A stretch of 64,000 nt of DNA from Tubulanus polymorphus (lineage: Eukaryota > Nemertea > Palaeonemertea > Tubulaniformes > Tubulanidae), in assembly GCF_964204645.1 (NCBI RefSeq), contig NC_134036.1:3520001-3584000 (forward strand), read 5' to 3'. Below, in pieces: positions 1 through 13,508 of this stretch (positions are counted from its first letter, which is position 1; every line of letters starts with the position of its first letter). A program made the translations under genes and the position numbers. The notes beneath the pieces were generated by a model. That model saw nothing but the letters and a program-made list of their open reading frames with translations. It was not told the DNA's origin and made no database searches.

Positions 1-420
1 AACTGCAAATATGTTCGGCGCGGAGATAATTAAAAACTCGTACTCTATCTCTCTCTCTCTCGTAGTAAAACCCGGTTCACAAACTATATTCAATCGAACA
101 GCCTACACGAGTAGAGTCGATATAGACACGAACCCCGGCGAACGGAATGAAGAACGCAGTTTACGTGCCTCTTTCGCGAAAAGCGGCCGAGCAGAAAATA
201 TGCAATTACCGTAGTGACAATCGACTACAATGCGAAGCCAGGGCGCGTTTTTAAAAACACGACCGTTGAGTAAATAAACGTGCTTCGATCGCCAACTTTT
301 AACAATCGCGTCATATGATCATATATCTATATACGAAATGACGGAATGAGTGAGGGGTGAGGGGACTGTTGTACGGTGTACTTCATTTAGTTCATCTGTA
401 CTGCATTTATCGCTATTTAA
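1..420. other. Intergenic, nothing recognised
   Basis: No convincing coding exon, RNA gene or repeat structure was seen here. Short open frames lack family resemblance and plausible splice sites. Confidence 0.5.
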
Positions 421-530
421 GCATCCTCCCTCGGCAGGGATTCGAACCTGATGGCATCGCTACAGTCGACCACAGCGCGGACCCTGCCACACTAGACCCG
501 GTGCCCAGGTATACGGGCAGATTTGCCATA
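421..530 (-). mobile_element. tRNA-derived SINE fragment
   Basis: On the minus strand this carries a pol III B-box-like motif; the + strand reads GGATTCGAACC near 438. The surrounding words (gcaggg, cctgatggcatcgc) recur near 23710, 23950, 28900 and 50250, so this is one copy of a dispersed family rather than a tRNA gene. No cloverleaf can be folded around it. Confidence 0.5.
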
Positions 531-629
531 AGAAATCCTGCGGCACCGATCAGTTGCTTGTATGGATCAACAATTCAATAACGTATGGAAAAACCGCGGG
601 CTTAAATAAAAAGGGATTTCTTATTGGCT

Positions 630-700
630 AATAATGACAGCAATGTAAGTGAGGCGCCCAGTCTAGTGGCAGGGTTTCGAATCCCCACCATCATTTAATA
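630..700 (+). mobile_element. SINE-like fragment with B box
   Basis: The + strand contains GGTTTCGAATCCCC near 670, preceded by a weak A-box-like stretch (gcgcccagtctagtgg). The spacing is too short and the arms do not pair as in a tRNA, so a truncated SINE is the better call. Confidence 0.35.
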
Positions 701-1115
701 GTATAAGTCTGAATTGCTTTGGACAGTTTGCGACTGTTCTTCCGATAGTTGATCGGCGCGACTTGCGTTCTGGAAATCGCCCCCAACTATTTGTGAGCAG
801 TAACTTTTTACAAACTCAATCAACTATTCGCGAAAAAATATGCGAATACTTTCAAAATCGGAAAAAGAGTTCTAATAGTTCATTATCAAGTGAACTTCTC
901 ATTTTACTTTAAAAACTGTAAAAACTATTGAAATCAGAGATAGCGAGACTATTTAGCATTTGATTACAACGGAAAGTGCAATCTTCAACACTTCAATGCT
1001 ATCGATACTGGCCACATAGAATATCTAACGACAAGGACAGAATTTTAGTGTGGTTACAATCAAGGTAATTGGTTATGTAATTGGTTATAATCAAGGTAAC
1101 ATGATTTTTAACGAA

Positions 1116-1282
1116 GGGATCATTCATTAATTACGTACGCATAAAATTTGAATTTTCCAACTCCCCTCCTCCCCCTCTGTACGCAAAATCGGCCATTTTT
1201 TCGTATACATTAAGCATTACAGTACGCGATTGCAGTGATCCCTCCCCCTCCCCTAATGCGTACGTAATATATGAATGACCCC
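1116..1282. mobile_element. MITE with ~27-bp terminal inverted repeats
   Basis: The left end 1116-1142 and the right end 1256-1282 are inverted copies with only a few differences (GGGATCATTCATTAATTACG against the complement of ...ATATATGAATGACCCC; both share ACGTACGCAT). CGAA flanks both ends if the right end is trimmed by one base, which suggests a short target duplication. The ~110-bp interior has no coding capacity. The superfamily is uncertain. Confidence 0.65.
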
Positions 1283-3379
1283 GAAACAAATTACGAAGAA
1301 ACAACAAAAAAATTTGACCTATGAGACGAAGAATAGTTAAGAATACTTCGAGGACAGGATCGTGTTGGTATTATTAATATTACCGCGATTCAAAGTGAAA
1401 AACGACTACGACGACATACTCCAGTTTTTCGAGAGGTCCGCGCGATGTCGACGAGAGCGATTATTCGAAGGAGATAAAAAACAAGTTCGTTCCCTTTCGT
1501 CGTCGCGCGTAACGCAGACCCGCGACTAAAACTGGTCTGACAATGTCTCTATTGACGATGACGGAAATATAATTATTCGGTAAATTATCCAGCCGTCCGT
1601 CAAAAAACCGTACGGGACGTAATTAACGCCGGCGCCCGCCAGAGCTCGATTGAAAAGTTAAACTGGTATTTTTTTTTTCTTTTTAGGAATTTGTTTAGAC
1701 AGACAATTGAACCAGATATTAACCGCGCAGAAAAGACAGTATTTCATCCTCTGTCCCTGAAAAAAGCGAACAGTTTTTTTTTGACAAGTTGGAGCTTATT
1801 CTCAGCGGTCATTGAAAATTTCGAAACCGAATAACCTTCGGGAAACGTCGCGAGAAAATCTTAAGAGATCGATCGCGAATCAGGCGCAAGTATTCTCAAA
1901 TAAGAAAAGATCAACAGATCCGTGGACTATCATTCTTCTACATGTCCGGAAGGGTCTGACTTGAGCAGAGTTTTCACTATATTGTCAAAGTCTGTTATAA
2001 AGCCATCCTATTTAATGCCCCTGTTCGCTTAACGCTAACATTTTTGTGAGAGCGAATTTTCCCGATCTTATTCAAATTCGACGAAAATACCATTATTTAC
2101 AACACGGCCAAAATGATTTCCATTCGGTACAAACAGCGGTGTTATAAAGGAATTCTACTATATCGTCAAACTCTGATATTATCGTCATTCAAGACCCGAC
2201 AAATCTCAACGAGGTCTTCTGTTTAGCACCCAACTCGGGATTCGCTTAAAAATTTCCGCTTCCCAAAAAACCTGACAAGTCTGGTGCCATCGCAGCACCA
2301 GCAGCGGGCTACCATACCGAAATACTGGCCACCATGACGGTCTACAACGACGACACCGACGACGACACTGCTGTTGTTATTACTGATGTGGTGGTCGTGT
2401 AACAGGTGGCCGCGCACAGCTGTCGTCAAAACGCTGCAACGAACAATTCATAGTTTAGTCATATACAACAATACACCGTACGCGTAGGGGAAAAACTGCC
2501 TGCCGCACGACACCGCAGCCATCGCGATCAAAACACGAACCGTTCAGATAACGGCAGATATTTACACGTGTCATTTTAAAAACCTGAATCCAGATCTGCT
2601 CTGATTAAGATTTCGTATCAGTGTCGTTCGTACCTAAATGTCGAGCGTGGTATTTTTACATTTCGTGTACATGTACTTAAAATGCGCTGTATAAGCGGCG
2701 CAATCTGCGTCTAATTCGAAAGCTTTTTTAAACCCCAAAAGCATATGCACGTTTCGTTTAAAAGTCGACTGGAAGCCGAGATTTATTTTTTTTTCAATTC
2801 GAATTATAATCATCGAAAACACGAAACTACTTTCCAAACACTTTGCCTCTGAACCGGACAACTGGTGCTGATTGCGAGCACTAAATATTGCTAGCTAAAA
2901 AGTCAACGCGCAGCATAGATGAATTCTTTACAAATTATCGAATACAAGAATTGATAGTTGAGAACTTTCTCCAAGCAATCCGCCTCTGGACCAGAAAACT
3001 GGCCCTTATTGCGAGAAAAAAAATAAACAGTCCTAGCTTCTGGCCAGCATTATCAAAGCAATTGCAGGCATATATACTGACGTAAGTCCTGTGTGTAATG
3101 GTGGTTTTTGAAACTTATGAGGACAGGAAAATCAAAGACGTTAGCCAAACATTATCACAGCACGACTGCGATGGTCACTCTGACTTCAAGTTTACTGCAA
3201 AACTAACTCACATTCGCCGAGTCGGGTGACATAGAAATGTAAACACAGGTTCATGAAACCATCAATTACTGATAGATAAGATAAAACATGATTGATCGAT
3301 TATCAGAATTAGGGTAAACAATTGATAATGAAATCATCATAGCTTAAAAATCGTCCCTCGTCGGGAATCTAATTAATTC
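1283..3379. other. Intergenic, no gene seen
   Basis: A moderately CpG-rich patch lies near 1370-1560, and the rest is AT-rich. No frame has both coding character and splice sites. It could hold a promoter or UTR of a gene outside the window, but nothing shows this directly. Confidence 0.4.
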
Positions 3380-6360
<2,981 letters not shown>

Positions 6361-6380
6361 TGGACTACTCTAAAACGTTC

Positions 6381-9181
6381 TTAAGGTAGCAGTACCCCAA
6401 TAAAGTTAAATTTTCTTCAAATTTATTTTTTTGTAAAATCTAATAGTTTAATATGTTAACTTTGATAATCAATGTGTTTTTAGGGTGAACAATCACTCAA
6501 ACCATGTTTAATTAGCACTAATTAAAATTAAGCCCTTCTTTTGTTTTATGAAATACCTCCCTAGCAACGCATTTGGCCCTTGGATACGGGTATTTCAAAA
6601 AATTATTTTTCAAAAATTCAAAAACCTGGGGTTTGAACCCAATGTGTTCTACCTAGTTTACATATTTCTAAACAGATGGCAGCACCTCCTGGTGTATGGT
6701 AGTCCACTGAATGCTGTGTACTAACTTGTCTCAGTTGAAAGTAAATAGTGAACTTTAGCGTCAATTTTTTGTATGATTCAGACAAAATCAAGTGGATTCT
6801 GATCTATTACTGGTATTGTAAACACTATAAAACTATATTATAGTTATAATGGGCGATAAAAAACGTTCTGGCAGGAGAAAAAAACGAACTTTTAGTGGAG
6901 CTGCACCAAAGAAAAAATCCAAGATGGCGGCGCCCATGACTCCTGTGGCTAATGCAGCAAGTAGCGCAAAAATTGGTGAAAACTTGTCCCAAACACCATT
7001 GAATGACACTGAAAAGTATATCAAAGAAGGGTTCATCCTTATTGACAGTAGTATACTATGTGAAAACTTGTCAAAATTGGTAAAATGTCATCAATGTGGT
7101 AGTAGTAATGTGGAATGTCAAATCGACCGAGATGCTAAACAAGGCCTTGCTCATAGAATTTCTTTAAAATGTGATGCATGTGAAGAATCTGTGAGTAGTT
7201 TTGAAACTTCCAAAAAGACTGACGAAGGCAAATCTTCTACATATGAAGTGAATATACGAATGGTTTCGTTTGTTCGCGGAATAGGAAAGTCATATGATAC
7301 CATCACTCAGTTCTCAACATATTTTAACTCTCCGCTACCAATGACAAGAAAAAGCTACCAACGCCTTCTAAAGCGTAATCATGCGGTAAATAAAGCTGTT
7401 GCCCTTGATAGCATGAAGGCTGCTGCAGCAGAAGTAAAAACTAAAGTTGGACGTGACTGCACAGTGTCCGTAGATGGTACATGGCAGCGCCGAGGACACG
7501 CAAGTCACCACGGCATTGTTTCAGTTATTTCTTCAGACACAGGTAAATGTCTAGATGCTGAAGCAATGTCAAACATCTGTCATGGCTGTGTGAAATGGCA
7601 GAATGCCGATAAGCAAAGTGAGAGGTATCTAAAGTGGAGAGCTGACCACAAATGTTCAATGAACCACACTGGTACAGCTAATTCAATGGAATCAGTAGGC
7701 GCTGTTCGAATATTTGGGCGCTCCGAACTTTTCAACGACCTAAGATATGTCAACTATCTAGGTGATGGCGATTCATCTGCGTTCAAAACTGTTGCGGACT
7801 CGAAACCGTATGATTGTGACATCCAAAAGTTAGAATGTATTGGCCACGTCCAAAAACGCGTTGGTGCCCGGCTCCGAAAACTCAAAACCAATATGAAAGG
7901 TAAAAAGCTAGCTGACGGCAAAGGCATAGGTGGTTTAGGTCGTTTGACAAAAATGAAGATTGATGTTCTGCAGAACTATTTTGGACTTGCCATACGACAA
8001 AACACCGGAAATCTGATAGACATGCAGAACAATCTGATGGCAAGTTTATACCATGTCGCAAGTACTGATGAAAATCCGAATCATCACAAATGCCCTAGTG
8101 GCGACGACACATGGTGTAAATTCAATAAGGACCCAAATTTCAAACACAAACATGGTTTACCAGGTGCCATCCTAGACATCATAGAGCCTATATATGATGA
8201 TCTTACTGATGCCTCACTCCTAGCTAAATGTCTCCATGGTATGACTCAAAACAACAACGAGTGCCTGAATAAGCTCATTTGGGATCGCTGCCCAAAAGAG
8301 ATATTTGTGGGTAACCTTGTGATTGAGGATGGTTTATATAGTGCGATTAGTTACTTTAATGATGGTGGATTATCTGTTTACCGGCTTTTAGAAGGGCTTA
8401 AACTCAATCCAGGATATTACACAACAATCGGTCTGCGTCGAAGTGACAATGCCCGCATATATCATTCCAGACGAAAAAGTCTGGATGAATCGAAAAGTCG
8501 TCGAAAAATTATTCGTGGCAAGAAAAAACACTTTCAGGACACTAAAGAAGCACAAGAGGGCGATACCTACAGTAAAGGTGGACACTGACTCGTTTCAGTA
8601 GTGCATTGTACATCATATATTGAAAAATACACTAGAAATCCATTACATTTCCATATTCCCTTGTTTTTAATGTCGATTTTCTCGGAACCATTGGTAGCAA
8701 TACTTCAAACATCATATCTTTGTCAGTTTTCATTCAATTCCCTTGAAATTTGGAATACAACAGCTTGACTATACACATGAAGGAATGACGAGAGCTTTTG
8801 TTGATACTTTTGTTTGAAAGGGTCCTATTTGGCCCATGAATATCTAATTAGGTCAAAAAATTCATGATTTTTAGAAATTTTGGCTTTTTTTCTTTTAGAA
8901 TTGAAATTTCAAAAAGTTCTCTCGTCAGATCATTCAGGATACTATGATGATTAAAGAATTTAAATTTCATAACGTTGTGATGAATACTTTTTAAGATATG
9001 CTGTTTGACGAATTGCTGAATTTTCTGATATTGGCGGCCATCTTGGATGCTAATTTGCATAATTTATGCATAAATTTTTTTAGACTCATTAATTAATGTG
9101 TTGTTATTTCATTGGTATTGATAACTTTTTATAATATCATAAGGCATTCTACTTAAGTTCTGTGGGGTACTGCTACCTTAA
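6381..9181 (+). mobile_element. Complete TTAA-flanked DNA transposon (Kolobok-like)
   Basis: Perfect 15-bp terminal inverted repeats, GGTAGCAGTACCCCA at 6385-6399 and its complement at 9163-9177, are each bordered outside by TTAA (6381-6384 and 9178-9181). The element inside the TTAA pair is about 2.8 kb and carries one uninterrupted transposase frame. TTAA target duplications are known for the piggyBac and Kolobok superfamilies; the transposase does not look like piggyBac, so Kolobok or a relative is inferred. Intact ends plus an intact frame suggest a recent insertion. Confidence 0.85.
6849..8588 (+). CDS. Transposase, Mutator-like/Kolobok-like DDE type
   Basis: A single 579-codon frame with no intron. 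The N-terminus is very basic (residues 1-26). A likely zinc ribbon follows, with C80-x2-C83 and C108-x2-C111. The candidate catalytic triad is D209 in SVDGTW, D306 in YLGDGDS and E471 in QNNNECLNKLIW. A Cys/His-rich insert (residues 244-273, ending KCSMNHTGTANSMES) lies between the first two, as in MULE-type RNase H-fold transposases. The C-terminal tail is Arg/Lys-rich. I recognise the pattern as the invertebrate Mutator-like transposase domain family; the TTAA ends point to Kolobok. The ATG at 6849 is the first in frame after an AT-rich leader. No frameshift or stop is present, so the protein could be functional. It would act on the element's own ends in the nucleus. Confidence 0.85.
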   Translation: MGDKKRSGRRKKRTFSGAAPKKKSKMAAPMTPVANAASSAKIGENLSQTPLNDTEKYIKEGFILIDSSILCENLSKLVKCHQCGSSNVECQIDRDAKQGLAHRISLKCDACEESVSSFETSKKTDEGKSSTYEVNIRMVSFVRGIGKSYDTITQFSTYFNSPLPMTRKSYQRLLKRNHAVNKAVALDSMKAAAAEVKTKVGRDCTVSVDGTWQRRGHASHHGIVSVISSDTGKCLDAEAMSNICHGCVKWQNADKQSERYLKWRADHKCSMNHTGTANSMESVGAVRIFGRSELFNDLRYVNYLGDGDSSAFKTVADSKPYDCDIQKLECIGHVQKRVGARLRKLKTNMKGKKLADGKGIGGLGRLTKMKIDVLQNYFGLAIRQNTGNLIDMQNNLMASLYHVASTDENPNHHKCPSGDDTWCKFNKDPNFKHKHGLPGAILDIIEPIYDDLTDASLLAKCLHGMTQNNNECLNKLIWDRCPKEIFVGNLVIEDGLYSAISYFNDGGLSVYRLLEGLKLNPGYYTTIGLRRSDNARIYHSRRKSLDESKSRRKIIRGKKKHFQDTKEAQEGDTYSKGGH

Positions 9182-10400
9182 ACGTTTTGTTTTAGAGTCC
9201 ACGATCTATGGTACGGCGTACGAGAATCCTTGATTAGTTATAGCTTAATCCGCTAGGTAGCGATACTTCCTAATGCGCGCAACTTACTACTCATATTTAG
9301 ATACATTTTTAAAGTTTTCGCTGTATAAAGTAATCTTTATTACTTCATAACTAGCTTAATTCATCAAAATAGGTATTGATAAACAAAGATACCTCAATTA
9401 CTGCGAATATTCTAGATAGTATGTGTGCATTTTGTTTTTTAGAATGCTTTAGTTTAGGTTTTTGTAAATACTTTATTTTCCACCATGAACCATGGTTGGA
9501 GTGTAAATCAACATAAATTCTATTTTGCGCTATGCACATAATGAATCGTTTTATGCTGAATTCTGTAAATATGAATATATGTTCGGTATATTACTCTTAG
9601 CTATAGTCACAATTTTTAATCAACTTCCGTAAACTCACACGTATCCATGATATTTCCACCAGGATTGGAGTTAATTCAAAATAAGATTTGATTATGATAT
9701 ATTTTTGCATGAATATTGTTACAGAGTTTACATATAATTACACAATTTAAACCTTATTCCTTTAGGAATTCAGTGTTTGTAGAACCACTTTGACAATTTG
9801 TAAAAAAAACCTGCAAGATACAGAATGAAATAATGCAAGGGTTTATCTATGGCGAAAATCGTGACGAAAACAAACCATCAGTAATAAAACTTCATTTCAT
9901 CAGACGCAAAGTTTTAATGAATATGCTCCTAAACACATATACGTAACACTCCGACTGAGAAATCAAAGAAGTTTTGTTTATTTTTGTATAAGTTCAGAAC
10001 TTAAGATCATACAAGCAACTCGAAAAAAACATCTCCTATTTCCATTTGTTCAAAATATGCAACTGACGAACAAAAATATGCTTCAAAAATACACGGCAAA
10101 ACGCGTAACCTGTTAATCAACCACCAGCAGAACGATTTCGATTATAATTTCATACGATATCTTTTGCTTTTAAGGTATATTGAGTTTATTTGACAGATTA
10201 ACTAGAAATACCAAAACGTCGTATAAATCAAAACCTGTGTAGGATACTTCAAACTTTTAGGTCAATTCAGTTCGATGACGATTCAACGAATTTTCTGCTA
10301 TATGTCTGTGAAATTTGTAGATCAGATTGAATTCATTATCTAAAATGATTGATAATAACAATATTCTATATGTGTTTTACACAAAAAAACCAAGATAATC
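9182..10400. other. Intergenic, nothing recognised
   Basis: AT-rich sequence without coding character. The first ~20 bases (9182-9201) mirror 6361-6380 on the other side of the transposon. Confidence 0.5.
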
Positions 10401-11228
10401 GGAGGAAATTGTGATTTTGATGCGAATATTCGTATTGGCTTGGTTCCGACTTCGGCATCGGTTAGTCGATTCACTACACAGTCGATCGAGCGCGTTTCTT
10501 GGTGTCCCGCGGCTGAATATTCGTCGAAAATACCCAATTCACAATAATCCTACTTTCAAAAGCATATTCTGATATCGGAGAATATTTTCTATGTCCAATC
10601 GAGGGCGTTTTCGAGTGGAATTCGAGTTTAATTCGGGAACGTCCGCGTATCCCGATCCGACAAAATGGCCGACCCGGGCGGGTTGTGTTTTTGCCTGGTC
10701 GGAAATAGGAGTATAATTCTCGCATAAATAACCAATCGATTCGCACGAAACTTCGCCCAGTAACACAAGACAACTATATCTTCGATTTGCAAAAAAGAAA
10801 AGTTGAAAAAAATAATTCCGTCCGAGTGAATCAAGCGTTTTAAAACGTCATTTAAGATTTCCGATAAGCGTAGCCGCGACGTACGGCCTAATTTCGATAC
10901 GATAAGCCGATCCGATCGGAACGAAATTTATACCGTCGGAAAGCCAAGGTCGTTAGCTTTCGAACGCTGTACGAATCGCGAAAATCGGCGCCGTAATTTC
11001 GATAGAAAAGTGATTTTAATTCGCGCTAGTGAACACAAACCGTATCGGCCGAACGAATCGAGCAACGCGTCAGCCGTCTGCGACGCACAGGCGGTACGAT
11101 CGCGTCGGCAATAGTAGAATTAGTATCGACGCGTTCAGCGGCGGAGCCATTACTCGCTACTCGCTCAGCGCTTCATCGATAACTCTCTCTACGCAGTCTA
11201 CGACTCGACTTCTCCAACCGCTTTAACT
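10401..11228 (+). promoter_or_regulatory. Putative histone H1 upstream region and 5' UTR
   Basis: Base composition shifts from AT-rich to CpG-rich as the H1 start is approached. A word resembling the H1-box (gaacacaaac, near 11030) and a TATA-like word (tttatacc, near 10929) are present, but their order and spacing are not those of a textbook H1 promoter. The transcription start was not identified. Confidence 0.35.
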
Positions 11229-11801
11229 ATGTCTGACGCAGCATCTCCGAAGAAGGCCGCCGCCGCCGCCGCCAAGAAGGTCGCCAAGCCGAAAGCTCAA
11301 CACCCGTCCACCGCCGTCATGGTGAAAGCCGCCATCAGCAACCTGGCCAGCAAGACCGGTTCGTCGTTAGTGGCCATCAAGAACTACATCGAGGCCAACT
11401 ACAAGGGCATCGACATGCAACGCCAGAGCCGATTCATCCGAACCAACTTGTCCGACGGAGTCGTCAAAGGCATCTACGTCCGACACCAGGGAAAAGGCAC
11501 CGGCGCCTCGGGTAGCTTCCGCCTGAGCCAGGACACGAAGAAGGCCGAGAAAGCAGCAGCCAAACCAAAGCCGGCGAAGAAACCAGCCGCCAAGAAGGCA
11601 GACGCCGCTGCCAAGAAACCGGCCGCTAAGAAGAAGGCCACTACTGCCAAGAAAACCGCCACCGCCAAGAAGACGAAGTCGCCGGCCAAGAAAGCAGCCA
11701 AGCCGAAGAAGGCTAAGTCTCCAGCAAAGAAGAAGCCCGCTGCGAAGTCCGCCGCCAAAAAGAAGACACCAGCCAAGGGAAAGAAACCAGCCAAGAAGTA
11801 A
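11229..11801 (+). CDS. H1: Linker histone H1, replication-dependent type
   Basis: An intronless frame of 190 codons. Residues 1-23 are an Ala/Lys-rich head. Residues 24-101 form the winged-helix globular domain, with the hallmark GTGASGSFRL near its end. Residues 102-190 are a Lys/Ala/Pro tail with repeated AAKKPAAKK-like units and several SPAKK sites typical of cyclin-dependent kinase targets. It binds linker DNA at the nucleosome entry and exit and compacts chromatin. Codon use is strongly GC-ending, unlike the flanks. The histone 3' stem-loop lies 49 bases past the stop. No core histone gene is adjacent, so this is a solitary H1 rather than part of a tandem histone cluster within this window. 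The ATG at 11229 is the first Met of a complete H1 head. Confidence 0.97.
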   Translation: MSDAASPKKAAAAAAKKVAKPKAQHPSTAVMVKAAISNLASKTGSSLVAIKNYIEANYKGIDMQRQSRFIRTNLSDGVVKGIYVRHQGKGTGASGSFRLSQDTKKAEKAAAKPKPAKKPAAKKADAAAKKPAAKKKATTAKKTATAKKTKSPAKKAAKPKKAKSPAKKKPAAKSAAKKKTPAKGKKPAKK

Positions 11802-11849
11802 TTCTTCACTTTAGCTGCTGGGTTTTTGTTTCTTTTGAAACCGAAAAAC

Positions 11850-11890
11850 GGTCCTTGTCAGGACCACCCAAAATCTCCCAGAAAGAGCTG
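11850..11890 (+). terminator. Histone mRNA 3' stem-loop and downstream element
   Basis: GGTCCT-TGTC-AGGACC at 11850-11865 is a six-bp stem with a four-base loop, matching the metazoan histone consensus and followed by ACCCA. A purine-rich stretch, CAGAAAGAGCTG (11879-11890), matches the histone downstream element bound by U7 snRNA. In the known family this directs cleavage without polyadenylation and S-phase-linked mRNA stability. Confidence 0.95.
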
Positions 11891-11999
11891 GTATGCCCTG
11901 CCCTCGCTTAGCTTTGCTTCATTCCTCGCCCAGTGGAGTTGATCTTAAGATCGTTGATCACGGGCTGTGAAACTTATCGACTGGTGTCCGTATCGTGAA

Positions 12000-12089
12000 G
12001 ATATCGAGTAACCCACACGGTGATGTACCAAGAGATTTCTTACGAACTTTTTATCTTTCACGTTATATCAGTGTGGGTTACTCTATATC
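12000..12089. repeat. Short inverted repeat with ~50-bp spacer
   Basis: 12000-12018 (GATATCGAGTAACCCACAC) and 12071-12089 are inverted copies with one mismatch. They could be the ends of a very small MITE or a hairpin. It lies beyond the H1 stem-loop, so it is not expected in the mature H1 mRNA. Confidence 0.6.
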
Positions 12090-13508
12090 ATCTGATAGTG
12101 GGCTATAGACAATATATATTTTGAGGTGAGGTGGACCGCTTCCAGATTCATTCGCCACCCGTCTCATTCACTCAAATGATTCGGGCACAATATCTCCATG
12201 CATTATTGCAAACAATGAGTCTACACCCCCACACCCCGGTAAATCTTTTTTGGGTTTCGACGTGAATGGGTAGCACATCACTTGAGACGCGCGACTTCCC
12301 GCTTGGCAACAGGGAATTAGTTCGGTAAACTTTGACGTGGAGAACAGACTATGAACCAATTTTAAACAGAATCTAAAGGGTAACGATTAATATGTATCAA
12401 TAATTGACGATGGCGGTGAGGAGAGTTCGAATCATTTTTAGTTCTTGATGAGCAAAATTCGTTTATCACCGTTAAACTCTGTACATCCCAGGTTTTTTTT
12501 TCTAACCTATCAAGGAAATCGGTTTAAGACTACGGTTCAAACTTTAGTTCCTGTCGGGTATCGTGATCAGTCGAAGAGAAACGACCGTAGCACATATACT
12601 ACGGTACGGATAGTGTCAGTACGAGACAAGCATCGAATGCGATTAATATCTTTTTGGTAGGTATTTTGCTTTTGCAAAGTTAACAGAGTGAGAAAATACG
12701 ACTAAATCGTGCTTTCTTTGTAATCTAGAATTTCCATTTTTACTACGTGTACTTCCAAACAAGGAATTATGGTCGTCTGAATAAGAGACGTGTTGTGTGG
12801 GCTCCCCTTGTTCGGATACACGACTATAGGAATCTTTTTGTCACGCATTTGGGCAGTAGGAGACGTACTCATACTCGATAGGTACTTAAAACACCCGCGA
12901 GACCAGACTCATTCCACGCGGGGTATAGCGACAACCGAATGCATCATTCAACGAAATATATGTATGATTGTGCGTTTCGTCAGTCGCAGAATATCATCTA
13001 CAAGAACAACGACACTAACGCCGTACTTTTCTACGAGCAAGCTCGTATGTGTACTTTGAATGCCAGACTCCTTTGTTTTTCAGTAGGATTCAAACCGGCG
13101 CATCTCACAATCGATGAATCTCATCACATACACCGCGTACAGTATTTAGTGCTATACGCATTGTGTGAGTGGAGTAAGACTCACAGCGCCGCTACACACA
13201 CAAATTCACGCGTAGCGCTACGCACATACCAATGACGTACTTCACAGCTAGTAGCGTTGATCACAGCTGACAATCTCACGACCGGATTCCGGACTCGCGA
13301 TTGATTCAGGTGTCGTTTAGGTATCAGTTAAACAACAACCAGCGAGTCATGTAGAACCCGATCGCTCACAGGATCGGGTGCTGCCACAGTGAGTTACATC
13401 GAAACGTTGCAACCATCGTAGATCTAGAGGACTATTAGATACACACACGACTCGCATATATATATATTTTAGAAATATACCGAAAACATCGACACATCCG
13501 GCGTGAAA
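12090..13508 (+). promoter_or_regulatory. Intergenic; presumed MAN2A promoter and 5' UTR
   Basis: Nothing coding was recognised. Because the MAN2A start codon follows at 13509, its promoter should lie here, but no TATA or initiator element could be assigned. A B-box-like word on the minus strand (ggattcaaaccgg near 13087) may be a SINE remnant. Confidence 0.3.

Noticed and set aside
430-460. tRNA gene (B-box match)
   Set aside because: No acceptor, D or anticodon arm can be paired. The word recurs at several places as part of a SINE family.
6849-8588. piggyBac transposase, suggested by TTAA ends
   Set aside because: The protein has the MULE-like order of D, Cys/His insert, D and E and a zinc ribbon at the N-terminus, unlike piggyBac, which has a C-terminal cysteine-rich domain.
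11474-11809. 111-codon minus-strand frame over histone H1
   Set aside because: It is a mirror of the Lys/Ala-rich H1 tail, hydrophobic by composition only.
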